Source of the DNA: Dalbergia cochinchinensis
Lineage: Eukaryota > Streptophyta > Magnoliopsida > Fabales > Fabaceae
DNA length: 64,000 bases
Direction: 5' to 3'
Assembly (NCBI GenBank): GCA_031216125.1
Contig: CM062374.1
Coordinates: 37,083,646-37,147,645, forward strand
This document shows positions 36,061 to 46,675 of this stretch, piece by piece. The number at the start of each line of letters is the position of its first letter. Position 1 is the stretch's first letter. The notes under the pieces are model-generated. The model saw only the letters and a program-made list of their open reading frames with translations, was not told where the DNA came from and made no database searches. Made by a program: the position numbers and the translations under genes.

Positions 36061-36063
36061 AAC

Positions 36064-36084
36064 CTTTGCCTCTGATACCAATTT
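36064..36084 (-). promoter_or_regulatory. Primer-binding site of E2
   Basis: On the minus strand, directly inside the 5' LTR, AATTGGTATCAGAGGCAAAG resembles the initiator-tRNA-Met site TGGTATCAGAGC used by many plant gypsy elements. Confidence 0.75.
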
Positions 36085-37620
36085 TGTCACGACCCAATTT
36101 GAGAATGTGACCGGCACGTGAGGAATCTCATCCCTACGTAAGTCTCCTGATCTTTGAGTTTCTCTATATGTATAATATGTATAATTACATTATGAAATCC
36201 TTTTAAAAGGATAATTTCATTTTCTACATATAAAAAGGATTAATTTCATTTTCTACATATAAATCACTTATTCTTTAAAATCAATATATCATCATAACTG
36301 TAATTTCATAATCAATCTCTGAAGTTTGAAATCATAATAAAAAACATATGTATCAAGTTGCTCTTACACAAAATAACCATGAATGTAAAGCCATTGAATA
36401 CAAATCAAGAATGCACTATCATGGTATGCAAAATACAAAAAATAAAAAATAAAAAATCTCCATATGGTCCGAAACTCCTGCTTGCAACGACATTGGAGCA
36501 CTCTAAGATAAACAAAGATACTTCACCCGAGTGAACCTTACCAGTTAGAACTCTATTGCTAGTGGGAAAAAGGTGGCTGAGAAGAACTAGCGACAATTGC
36601 TGTATCTATAATAGGAAAAAGGAAGATAGTGAGTTTTATCCAAAAACTCAGTGAATGAATCCTCACCTATAACCCCCTTTATGGGACACCAAGGAAAAAT
36701 GCATAAAAAATAATAATAATAACAAAGCTCTAAAACATTTCATATTTACATATATATATATATAATCAAAATCATTATTTTTCATAAATCAAGACAACAA
36801 TACTCTAATAGAGAAACATGAATCTTTGGTTATGTACAAAATATGTCACATAACAAAATCTCTGGTAATTCCTAATGATTAGGACATAATAATAAATATC
36901 TGGTTATGCATGTCAACCATGACATAACAAATAATCTTTAAACTCTGGGGCTCTTTAGAACTTAAATTGGACACCTAACTAGGTTCCATCTCTACTCCGG
37001 GGTAAGATTATCCCTTGGGAATAACTTGGCAATAAGGTTAACGATCATTTTTCAACTGTTAAGTCACTGTCTCTTTCTCTATAACTACTATCTAATTTAA
37101 GTCATGCAACTAGTTCTTTCTCTAAAACTCTACAATGGGGTTCCAATCTGAGTTTGAAAACTCTATCATCTAAAACATACTATTCTGGAAATCATTTGAT
37201 ATTTATAACATCTCTAAAACATTCATATTCTTAATCAAACTCGTTATAAATTCAATTTACCAACAATGGTTCCATGGTTTCACTTAAACATATAGTTCAT
37301 GCTGTTCTGAAAACCACATTTTCATATATTCACAGAAGTATCAAATCTCTTTGTAGTAATCTCTAAAATCATGCATTAAGCCATAATTTTATGAAAATAT
37401 CTCTAATGACCAATATAGAGATCATAGGTTTGAATCCACTCACCTGAAGTGGTGGAAAATGCATGATCAATACCAATAGGACCCAAGGAAGTAGGAATGA
37501 CACCAATATTTGTCATAACAACCATAATACTCTAGATTAACCTCTAATAATCACTAGATAACTCAGATCTAACTCTAACATAATGGAAGAGCACATTTCT
37601 TGAATAACATGAAAGAATAT
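36085..37620 (-). repeat. 5' LTR of E2, first segment (plus-strand left part)
   Basis: Starts TGTCACGACCC on the plus strand and aligns with the solo LTR 60661-62200. It is interrupted at 37620 by solo LTR E3 and resumes at 44703. The AATAT at 37616-37620 is the target duplication of E3. Confidence 0.8.
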
Positions 37621-38820
37621 TGATGGGTTGCATTTATACACCCATTTTCCATCCCAACTATGAATATGCTGCATTTGAGTTGTGCTTAATTGATGCTTTA
37701 TTGATGAAATTAGACTTTATCCTTATCATGCATCATTGAGTAATTTCATGGCTATTGGCACCATTTTAAAATAAATAATTGTATTTGGAAGTTTCCTGTA
37801 TTTTTAACCTTTTGTTTGAGCATTGTTGAGTAACAGGGGCTTCCAGGTTAGTGCATTGGAGCAAAAGAATGGACCTTGGCATACTGTTCACCGCCCAGGC
37901 GGTAAACAAAGGGAGCGCTTCACAAGATTGCCCAGGTGGTCTTTGACTGACCAAGAGGTCATATGCTTTTGGACCACATCATTCTGGGTAGATTTGGCTG
38001 GCCCAAGGAAGGAAAAAAAGGGAACGAAAATGCTGATGTTCATGACTCTCTCATTCACGCTGCTTGGGATTTTACTTTGGAAATTAGTTTTCTCTCACTA
38101 GAATTCTCTCTCTTTCTAGGTTTTAGGAGGCTTCTGTTACTGTTTGTTTTTGATTTTTCAGAGTGTAATTTACAGCTTTCCTTAAACAGTGATTGTAATA
38201 CTTCCCCTATGGAGGAGTAATCCCTTTACCGTGCATAGGGGTGACAGAAGATTGAAATTGTTCACTAGATTCTTGTGATTTTATCGTAAATTGTGGTTGG
38301 TTTTCCTTTCCCTTTGTCAGCCTTTTAAATATTGATTGTGTGGATTATCGTAATTGTATTTTTTAGAGTTGTCCATTGATGTGAGTATTATCCATTGGCT
38401 AAGGGATTGGAATTAATTTTGTTGGGAATTAGGTTGCTAGAATTGGTAGTTAGACTAGCATAGGTTCATAGAGTCACGATGGTAAATTACTAGTTCATAT
38501 GTTAGGTAAACCCTTAGTGGGAGTGCAATTGTGTATCCGTTAAGTAGAATTATGCCATTGTTTTTAATGGAAGCAACCACCACCACGATTTTATCTTTTG
38601 AATCAATGATTGAATAATTTTAATCTGAAGGAATCTTTGTGCAGGTATTTCTTCCTACTATATTCTCTCAATTTAATTTTGTTATTGACAAATTCAAAAA
38701 CCCCCAATCTTTCGAATCAATTAGAACACTTCCATGTGAGACAACCTGGATTGCACCCTAACTACATTTTGGTGTAATTTAGCAATTAAAATAATTTTTA
38801 ATTTGTTGTGAGTAGCGACA

Positions 38821-39430
38821 TGTCACGAATGGTCTTTCTTGAGGGGTTAATAGACGGAAAGTTAGAGAAATTCTGAAAAACCGTAGGAAAATGTAGAATA
38901 TTGTGGAATAGTATAGAGTATTCTAGAAACTTGTAGAATTGTGTAGATAGTTCTAGAGAATTCTAAATACTTCTGGAACTATGTAGAATCATATAGAACT
39001 TTCTAGAAGGATACAGAGACATATGGAAGTATCTAGAAACATGTAGAGACATGTAGTAGACTCTAGATACGTGTAGACATATGTAGAAGACTCTAGACAT
39101 ATGTAGAGAAGTGTGGAGTGTCAGAAGGTTCTGGATACTAAATCTGGACCGTCCATTAGAATCAATCTCCACCGTCCATTGAGGAGGTGGAAGGCTATAT
39201 ATAAGGGGTGGCCATTCTTGGCCAAACCATCCAAGACATTGAAGTCATTTGTAAAGTGTTCCATTGTGTAATACAAAGAGAGTTCTCTCCACCAAAGTTC
39301 TCTTGTTCTCTTGTGCTCTTAACTTCTGTTGCGAGTCATTTTGAGTGAGGCTAACTTGGTGCTTAGCTCAAGAGGTTGAGTAAGTCCAAATGCCGGCACG
39401 GTAGGGTTGGGTGTGTCCAAGGTCGTGACA
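38821..39430 (+). repeat. 5' LTR of E4
   Basis: 610 bp from TGTCACGAATGG to GGTCGTGACA. A TATA box TATATATAAG lies at 39196-39205. Upstream of it is a run of TTCnnGAA motifs, listed as a separate entry. Confidence 0.92.
38921..39009 (+). promoter_or_regulatory. Heat-shock-element cluster in the E4 LTR
   Basis: TTCTAGAA at 38921-38928, TTCTGGAA at 38971-38978 and a perfect three-unit element GAACTTTCTAGAA at 38996-39008 (nGAAnnTTCnnGAAn). They lie about 190-275 bp upstream of the TATA box. The three-unit element is also intact in the 3' LTR at 44253-44265. The consensus is that bound by heat-shock factors; activity is inferred. Confidence 0.55.
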
Positions 39431-39450
39431 ATTTTGGCATCAGAGCAAGG
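39431..39450 (+). promoter_or_regulatory. Primer-binding site of E4
   Basis: ATTTTGGCATCAGAGCAAGG directly follows the 5' LTR and resembles the initiator-tRNA-Met site (TGGTATCAGAGC) with one change. Confidence 0.75.
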
Positions 39451-39467
39451 TTCGTGTGGGAGCATGA

Positions 39468-42400
39468 ATGGTTCGTGTGGAGAAAATGGCTTCAAATGTG
39501 ACTGAGGAACATGTTGAGATTTCAAGGGGGAGGGATGTCATTCCTCCTCATGCCAAGAAGACCCGTGGGTCAAGTAGGCCAAGGGGCGAGGATTTTGCCG
39601 CCTTGGAAGAATGAGTTTCTTTGTTGGAGAATGGTCTAACAAATATGGATGTCCGTATCCAAAGAGTGGAGCATGACAAGGAAACCTTAGAGGCTCATGT
39701 GCTGGGAGAACTAGACATCATGAAGGAAGATGTCATGACTACTCTCAAGAGTGGAGAGGAAAGGGATGAACGCCTCAACCAAGTTGAAGGCAAGCTTAAA
39801 GGTGTCATGAAGCTACTTGAAGAGGCCCGAGCATCCCTTGAGGAGGTTAGGCTACGACCTACTACTAGTACACAAGGTGGAGCAAGGGAAACTCCATAGG
39901 TTGATCTCCCAAAATCAAAGGAATTCAAGGGCGTGAGGGACGCTTGAGAGGTAGAGAATTTTCTATGGCAAATGGAGAGGTACTTCGAATGCCAAGGGGT
40001 GACCGAAGAACAAATGAAGGTACGTACTGCTTCCCTCTATCTTGCTGATAATGCAATCTTGTGGTGGAGAAGGAAGCATGCAGACATAGAGAAAGACACT
40101 TGCAACATAACCACATAGGAAGACTTCAAGAGGGAATTGAAGAGACAATTCTTCCCTGAGAATGTGGTTTATGAAGCAAGAAAGAAGTTAAGGGAATTGA
40201 AGCATAGAAACACGATTAGTGACTATGTGAGGGAGTTCACTACACTTACGCTTCAAATCCCTAACTTAGCCTCAGAAGATGCATTGTTCTTTTTCATTGA
40301 TGGACTCCAACCTTGGGCAAAGCAAGAGTTGCAAAGGTAGGGAGTCCAAGATGTAGATGAAGCCATTGTAGTGGCTGAGTCACTCACGGAGTACCAATGA
40401 GGGGACTCCAAGTTCAAACTATCTTCCAAGGCTAGCTCCTCTAAAGGTGGGGGAGACAAGGGAAAAAATATTCCTCCAAAGAAAGACTTCAAGTACTTCT
40501 CTAAGAGAGAGTATGAAGAGAAAAATAAGGCTTTTGTGCCTAAAGGAGGATGTTTCGTGTGCAAGGGGCCACACTAAATGAAAGATTGTCCCAAGCTAGG
40601 GACATTGGCATCCATTGCTGAGGAACGGGTATCTCAAACACAGGAGGTTGAGTATGTTAGATCCGTCCAACTTTTGAATGCTTTAAATGGTAAAGAAGCA
40701 CACCCTATGGAGAAGAAGAATAGATTGATGTACGTGGAAGTACTTATAAAAGGGAGGCTTGTTGTAGCTATGATTGACACTGGTGCTACACATAACTTCA
40801 TCACACCCCAGGAAGCAAAGAGACTCGGGCTGAAGGTTATGGAGAAGAGTGGTTGGCTCAAGACCATCAACTCCAAGGGAGAACCTCTTAGAGGATCGGT
40901 AAAAGAGGTCGAGATGACTCTTGGCTCATGGAGATGATTTGTAGATTTCTCAGTTGCACCCATGGATGACTTCAAGATTGTCCTTGGATTGGACTTCTTA
41001 AGAAAAGTGAACGTGGTGCCTATGTCATATTGCGATGCAGTATGTGTTATGGAGAAAGGGTTTCCATGCATGATCCCTACACTCTCCAAGCCTGCAGGAA
41101 CTTCTATGCTGTCTGCCATGAAACTAAAGAAAGGGGTCAAGAAAGGAAAGGTGACCTATTTGGCCTTACTCAAGGAAGAACCCATAGTAGAAGATGGGGA
41201 TGTACCTTTACAAATCAAGAAAGTCCTTGAAGAAAATGAGGATATCATGCCTCCTGAGTTGCCGAAACAGTTCCCTCCAAGAAGGAAGGTGGATCACAAG
41301 ATTAAGTTGGAACCAGGTACGAAACCACCTGCCTTAGCACCATACAGAATGGCACCACCAGAGTTAGAAGAGTTGAGGAAACAACTCAAGGAGTTGTTGG
41401 ATGTTGGTCTTATCTGTCCATCCAAAGCACCATATGGAGCGCCGGTCTTATTCCAAAAGAAGCATGATGGTTCGTTGAGGCTATGCATTGACTATTGGGC
41501 ACTTAACAAGGTAACTATCAAGAACAAGTACCCCATTCCTTTGATAGCTGATTTGTTTGATCAATTAGGAAAAACCAAGTGGTTTTCAAAGCTAGATTTA
41601 AGGTCGGGTTATCACCAAGTAAGGATTGCCGATGGTAATGAACCAAAGACCACTTGTGTGACAAGGTACGGTTCGTATGAGTGGTTGGTGATGCCTTTTG
41701 GCTTAACCAATGCTCCTGCGACATTTTGTACCTTGATGAATGAGATTTTCCATCCTTATCTCGATCGGTTCGTAGTGGTCTACTTGGATGACATTGTGAT
41801 ATATAGCAATACTCTTGAGGACCATGTGGATCACCTACGGATCGTGTTCAAGACATTAAGGGAGAATAACTTATATATGAAAAAGGAGAAGTGTTCCTTT
41901 GCCAAGGATGAAGTCCACTTCTTGGGACATATAATTAAAGATGGAACCCTCCGGATGGATGAGGAGAAGATTAAAGCTATCAAAGAATGGGAATCCCCAA
42001 GCAAGGTGTCCGAGTTAAGATCATTTCTTGGACTGGCAAACTATTATAGGCGGTTCATCAAGGGATATTCTACCAAGGCCGCATTATTAACTGATCTTCT
42101 CAAGAAGAATCACTCATGGGAATGGACGGAGAAATGTCAAGAAGCCTTTGATGAATTGAAGGCTGCTATCATGGAGGAACCCGTGTTATCCTTACCAGAT
42201 CACTCTAAAGTATTCGAGGTCCACACGGATGCTTCTGATTTTGCCATAGGAGGTGTCCTAATGCAAGAGGGACATCCTATCGCTTTCAAAAGCCGCAAAT
42301 TGAATGACACAGAGCGGCGTTATACGGTGCAAGAAAAGGAGATGACGGTTGTGGTGCATTGCTTAAGGACATGGCGTCACTACTTACAAGGGTCACACTT

Positions 42401-44066
42401 CATTGTCAAAACTGACAATGTGGCCACTAGTTACTTTCAGACTCAAAAGAAGTTGAGCCCTAAACAAGCTAGATGGCAAGACTTCTTACCTGAGTTTGAT
42501 TTTGAGTTTGAGTACAAGCCAGGGAGGGCTAATATAGTAGCAGATGCATTGAGTCGAAAGGCTGAGTTGGCAGCTATTTCCACGGTTGAATGAGACATTA
42601 TACAAATAATCAAGGAGGGATTGGATAGAGATCCCCTAGCTAAGAAGCTGGTAGAGATGGCTAAAGAAGGAAAGACGAAGAGGTTTTGGTTAGAAGATAG
42701 TCTACTCTACACCAAAGGAAGAAGGCTATATGTCCCCAAGTGGGATAACTTGAGAAGAAAATTGATAAAGGAGTGTCACGACACAAAGTGGGCTGGTCAC
42801 CCTGGACAACATCGTACGCTGGCATTAGTAGAAACAACCTATTATTGGCCGCAGATACGAGATGAAGTAGAAAGTTATGTGAAGACTTGTCTAGCATGCC
42901 AACAAGACAAGGCAGAGAACAAGGCTCCTAGTGGATTGCTGGAACCGCTACCTACCCTGGAGCGACCATGGGAGAGTGTCTCCTTGGACTTCATCTCGGC
43001 ATTACCTAAGTCTGAGGGGTATGGATCCATCTTGGTGGTGGTGGATCGATTTTCTAAGTACGCTACATTCATCCCTGCCCCTACAGATTGTACTGCTGAA
43101 GATGCGACGCGATTATTCTTCAAGAATGTAGTGAAGTATTGGGGATTGCCCAAAACCATCATTAGTGATCGAGACCCACGCTTCACAGGTCGACTCTAGA
43201 CAGAGTTGTTCAAATTCTTGGGTTCAGAGTTACACTTTTCAACCAGCTTTCACCCACAAACTGATGGGCAGACCGAGAGGGTGAATGCCTTGTTGGAATG
43301 CTACTTGAGGCATTTTGTGAGTGCAAACCAAAAGGATTGGCCCAAGCTCATGCATGTGGCTCAATTCTCCTACAACTTGCAAAGGAGCGAGTCTACGGGG
43401 AAAAGTCCATTCGAGATCGTGAATGGACAACAACCTGTCACACCCCATACTCTTTCATCATCTTATGCAGGAAAGAGCCCCGGAGCATATCATATGGCTA
43501 AGTCATGGAATGAGCAAGCTGATGTTACTCGCTCCTACCTTGACAAAGCCGCAAAAAGGATGAAGAAGTGGGCAGATAAGAAGAGGAGACATACGAGCTA
43601 CAATGTAGGGGACAAAGTAATGGTCAAGCTTCTTCCCCAACAATTCAAGGCCTTTCGCAAGGTACATAAAGGCTTAATCCGTAAATATGAAGGACTGTAT
43701 GAAGTTGTTGGACGAATAGGGGAGGTGGCTTATAAGTTAAACCTCCCTCCATCCATGAAGATTCACCCGGCCTTCCATGTGAGCATGCTCAAGCCATACC
43801 ATGAAGACGCGGAAGAACCAACTAGAGACGACTCAAGGCGAGCACCACCTATAATGATTAAGTCTTTTGACAAAGAAGTAGATGAGGTGTTAGCCAATCG
43901 AGTCATAAGAAGGAGAGGGGTACCACCAAGTACCCAATACTTGATCAAATGGAAGGGACAACCAGTAAGTGAGGCTAGCTGGGAGACACGAGAAGACCTC
44001 TGGCAGTTCCAAGACCACCTAAATCGGTACGATGACCAAAGCACGACGAGGACGTCTGCGCAATAG
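39468..44066 (+). pseudogene. E4 gag-pol polyprotein with ten in-frame stops
   Basis: One frame from ATG 39468 to the stop at 44064. Premature stops start at 39612, 39897, 39945, 40116, 40338, 40398, 40575, 40935, 42591 and 43197, but there is no frameshift. Gag extends to about 40620 and ends in a zinc knuckle (CFVCKGPH then a stop). Protease carries IDTGATHNF near 40770. RT and RNase H (40962-42593) keep a YLDD catalytic motif and an HTDASDFAIGG RNase H motif. Integrase (42621-43500) has the His/Cys zinc-binding pattern, DFI and the HPQTDGQTERVN segment. A chromodomain follows (43880-44030, YLIKWKGQPVSEASWE). The RT segment alone is a 543-codon open frame. As a whole the protein cannot be made without readthrough. 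Confidence 0.92.
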
Positions 44067-44077
44067 GTAGGGGAGAA
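44066..44077 (+). promoter_or_regulatory. Polypurine tract of E4
   Basis: The purine-rich AGGTAGGGGAGAA stretch ends directly at the TG that opens the 3' LTR, the expected primer for plus-strand DNA synthesis. Confidence 0.75.
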
Positions 44078-44688
44078 TGTCACGAATGGTCTTTCTTGAG
44101 GGGTTAATAGACGGAAAGTTAGAGAAATTCTGAAAGACCGTAGGAAAATGTAGAATATTGTGGAATAGTGTAGAGTGTTCTAGAAACTTGTAGAATTGTG
44201 TAGATAGTTCTAGAGAGTTCTAAATATTTCTGGAACTATGTAGAATCATGTAGAACTTTCTAGAAGGATACAGAGACATGTAGAAGTATCTAGAAACATG
44301 TACAGACATGTAGTAGACTCTAGATACGTGTAGACATATGTAGAAGACTCTAGACATATGTAGAGAAATGTGGAGTGTCTGAAGGTTCTGGATACTAAAT
44401 CTGGATCGTTCATTAGAATCAATCTCCACCGTCCATTGAAGAGGTGGAAGGCTATATATAGGGGGTGACCATTCTTGGCCAAACCATCCAAGACATTGAA
44501 GTCATTTGTAAAGTATTCCATTGTGTAATACAAAGAGAGTTTTCTCCACCAAAGTTCTCTTGTTCTTTTGTGCTCTTAACTTCCGTTGCGAGTCATTTTG
44601 AGTGAGACTGACTTGGTGCTTAGCTCAAGAGGTTGAGTAAGTTCAAGTGCTGGCACGGTAGCATTGGAGTGTGTCCAAGGCCATGACA
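44078..44688 (+). repeat. 3' LTR of E4
   Basis: 611 bp from TGTCACGAATGG to GGCCATGACA, direct repeat of 38821-39430. Confidence 0.92.
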
Positions 44689-44702
44689 GACCGCTCACAT
44701 TA

Positions 44703-45175
44703 AATATCAAAGCCAACCCCAAGAACATGAAAGATTGGAGGAAAAGGAGGCAATAACAACAAAATCTCTTACCTTTAAGCTTTGGGAGTGAAAGGTTGGA
44801 GTTAGGTTGAAACAATGGAAAAGAAATGGAGTTTGGGAGCAAGGGTTTTGTGGTTCTAGTGTAAGAAACCTAAAATAAGGGGTTTAAAAAGGGGTGAGGG
44901 TCTTAAAACCAAAATTGTGTCATTTTACACTGTTATTGGAACAGGGGCACTACTATAGCAGTCCTGGAATGCTATAGCAGTTACAGTAATACCAAACTCT
45001 CCATAATTCTGCATAAGGGTTATCTTGGTACTTGGGCCTTTCCCGGCTACATGAGTGGGTCTTGAGAACCTTAACACCGTACCGAACCTGTCTAGGGCCA
45101 CGTGTACACAAGGTATTATAGGACCCTAGAGCCATACTAGACTTGTCTAGGGACACATGTTCCTAAGGTATTACA
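44703..45175 (-). repeat. 5' LTR of E2, second segment
   Basis: Continues the E2 LTR after the E3 insertion and ends GGTATTACA at 45175. The last about 60 bp (GGCCACGTGTACACAAGGTATTA type) occurs twice in tandem, diverged. The outer flank ACTCC resembles the ACTGC flank of the solo LTR at 60661-62691. Confidence 0.75.
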
Positions 45176-45189
45176 ACTCCCATGCTATT

Positions 45190-45345
45190 TTTCTTCTGAT
45201 AGTGAAAGTGTTTATCCTTTACAGTGGATGTAGGTATGCGATTTGCCGAACCATGTTAAACTCTTGTGTCTCTGCACTCCTTGTCATCTTGTTTATTTTT
45301 ATCCCTTTGTGTTGTTGTGCGATTCTTTAGTTTATTGGATTTGTA
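45190..45345 (+). repeat. Copia LTR 3'-end remnant
   Basis: Contains GTGGATGTAGGTATGC, then a GCCGAACCATGTTAAACTCTTGTGT-type stretch, the typical end of a copia LTR and similar to 11115-11140 of element E0. No internal region or second LTR is attached. Confidence 0.5.
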
Positions 45346-46034
45346 TGAGTGTGTTTATAAGACCCATTCCACTATGCCATCCTAACACTATATGGATATG
45401 CCATATCAGTCGTATACAATATTTACTATTCATATGAAATTTCTGGTACTAAAATATCAATTTTATACTGTTTCTTACATCAGTTGTACTTCCCTGCTTG
45501 ATTTTCCCTTTTTTGAAATAAAAGTTATATTAATATAACTTGATAATTTTGAATGGATTGAATATAAAAGAAAAATATATGATGTCTAGTAGTAACAGTG
45601 TATCATATTAAATGACTCTTCTAAAGGAATTGACCTATTAGCCAAGGTGGCAACAAAAGAAAACTTATGCGGGAAACATATACACGATGACTGGGATGGG
45701 CTTTGTCATGACCTAACTTAGAGTTTGACCGGCACATAGCGAACATATTCCCTAGCAAGCCTTTACCCACAAACTATTTCAGAAAAATGGGCAGAATCTC
45801 CTCTGTTTTTCGATCATTTCCCAACTTTAATAATATCTACAAGTATCAATAGATAAATCCACAAAATCTGGGCATCAAGCATTCTAAGAATGCTCCATTA
45901 GCAGCAGTACAACTATTTTACCACAAGTTCAATAAACCATCCAATTTCAAAACTAAGTAAATCCAATTTATTAGTTACAAACATAAAGCCAAATGAAATT
46001 ACAAGCTTTATAAAATAGCATGAATTAGCAAGCC

Positions 46035-46057
46035 TATATATATATATATATATATAT
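46035..46057. repeat. (TA)n microsatellite within solo LTR E5
   Basis: Uninterrupted TA run. Confidence 0.85.
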
Positions 46058-46461
46058 TCTCTAATATGACCATAATAACAAGATCCAAAGACTCTGCTTG
46101 TGACCTATGGAGCAACTGACATACTAATAGACATTATTTTAAAAAGGATTTCAACAATAAAAGAATGCCTTCTCATGAAGGCTCACCATTTTAGCATCAA
46201 TTAACAACTAAGCTAGAGGAACAAAACCGGTACTAGCACCTGTATTTGGAAAAAGATGAAGGACAACAAGGTGAGTTTTACAACTTTATGAGAGATAGGA
46301 TATCTGTAGTTTACTAGATGTAAGCATAAAATAATATAAATATAATAACATATATGTACTCATGAAAATATGGTTTTAATCATAACATTAGATTTCTTGA
46401 AAACATAACTTTATATAATCATATAAAACCAATAAGGAGTTATTCGAAGTAGAACAACAAT

Positions 46462-46675
46462 ATGTCCAGACATGACCCAAGGTCATGTGCGGGTTAGCAC
46501 CACACCTGCTAACTAGAGTTGGCTCGTGGTTATATACATGTCCAAACATGACAAAAGTCATATGCGGGTTAGCACCTCACCTGCTAACTAGAGTTGCCCC
46601 ATAGCCAAATACATGTCTAAACATAGTTGCAGCTATGTGCGGGTTAGCACCTCACTGCTAACTAGAGTTCCATGG
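46462..46675. repeat. 75-bp tandem repeat, nearly three units, in solo LTR E5
   Basis: Units start at 46462, 46538 and 46613 (about 76, 75 and 63 bp). Each has ATGTCYAAACATG-like sequence, TGCGGGTTAGCACC, and CTGCTAACTAGAGTT. Confidence 0.85.

Larger units (their letters stand above)
38821..44688 (+). mobile_element. Nearly complete Ty3/gypsy chromovirus E4
   Basis: 5.87-kb element with matching LTRs (38821-39430 and 44078-44688), a primer-binding site right after the 5' LTR, a single-frame gag-pol of 1533 codons (39468-44066) and a purine tract before the 3' LTR. Domains run gag, zinc knuckle, protease, RT, RNase H, integrase, chromodomain. By eye the LTRs differ at roughly 30 positions, nearly all transitions, so the insertion is not recent. 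A Galadriel-type lineage is likely from the integrase/chromodomain region but unproven. It sits inside solo LTR E3; the flanks (CGACA, GACCG) do not form a clean duplication. Confidence 0.92.
37621..44702 (+). mobile_element. Solo LTR E3 (OTA-like), itself interrupted by E4
   Basis: It begins TGATGGGTTGCATTT, resembling the start of the E1 LTR, and near 38780-38815 has the same CAATTAAAATAATTTTTAATTT block that ends the E1 LTR. After removing E4 (38821-44688) it ends at 44702 (CACATTA). The 5-bp repeat AATAT flanks it at 37616-37620 and 44703-44707, and removing it restores the E2 LTR sequence seen in the related solo LTR. Only LTR sequence remains, about 1.2 kb. Confidence 0.7.
27131..45175 (-). 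mobile_element. Ty3/gypsy element E2 (minus strand), with three nested insertions
   Basis: Reading on the minus strand from the right: 5' LTR (45175-36085, interrupted), a primer-binding site TTGGTATCAGAGGC near 36082-36066 (initiator tRNA-Met type), gag (about 36060-34700), protease, reverse transcriptase and RNase H (34680-32839), integrase (32700-32472 and 29281-28446), a C-terminal region (to 28129), and a 3' LTR truncated at its outer end (28098-27131). LTR ends read TGTCACGACC and GGTATTACA on the plus strand. Inserted into it are a CACTA transposon (29282-32471) and a solo LTR (from 37621) that itself holds chromovirus E4. The order protease-RT-RNaseH-integrase identifies Ty3/gypsy. 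Confidence 0.85.

Noticed and set aside
40634..41140. Long minus-strand open frames opposite E4 gag-pol (also 42875-43186, 43763-44083)
   Set aside because: They are antisense shadows of the gag-pol coding frame.
38816..44693. Target-site duplication for E4
   Set aside because: CGACA and GACCG share only GAC out of register. The insertion is supported by the surrounding E3 sequence instead.
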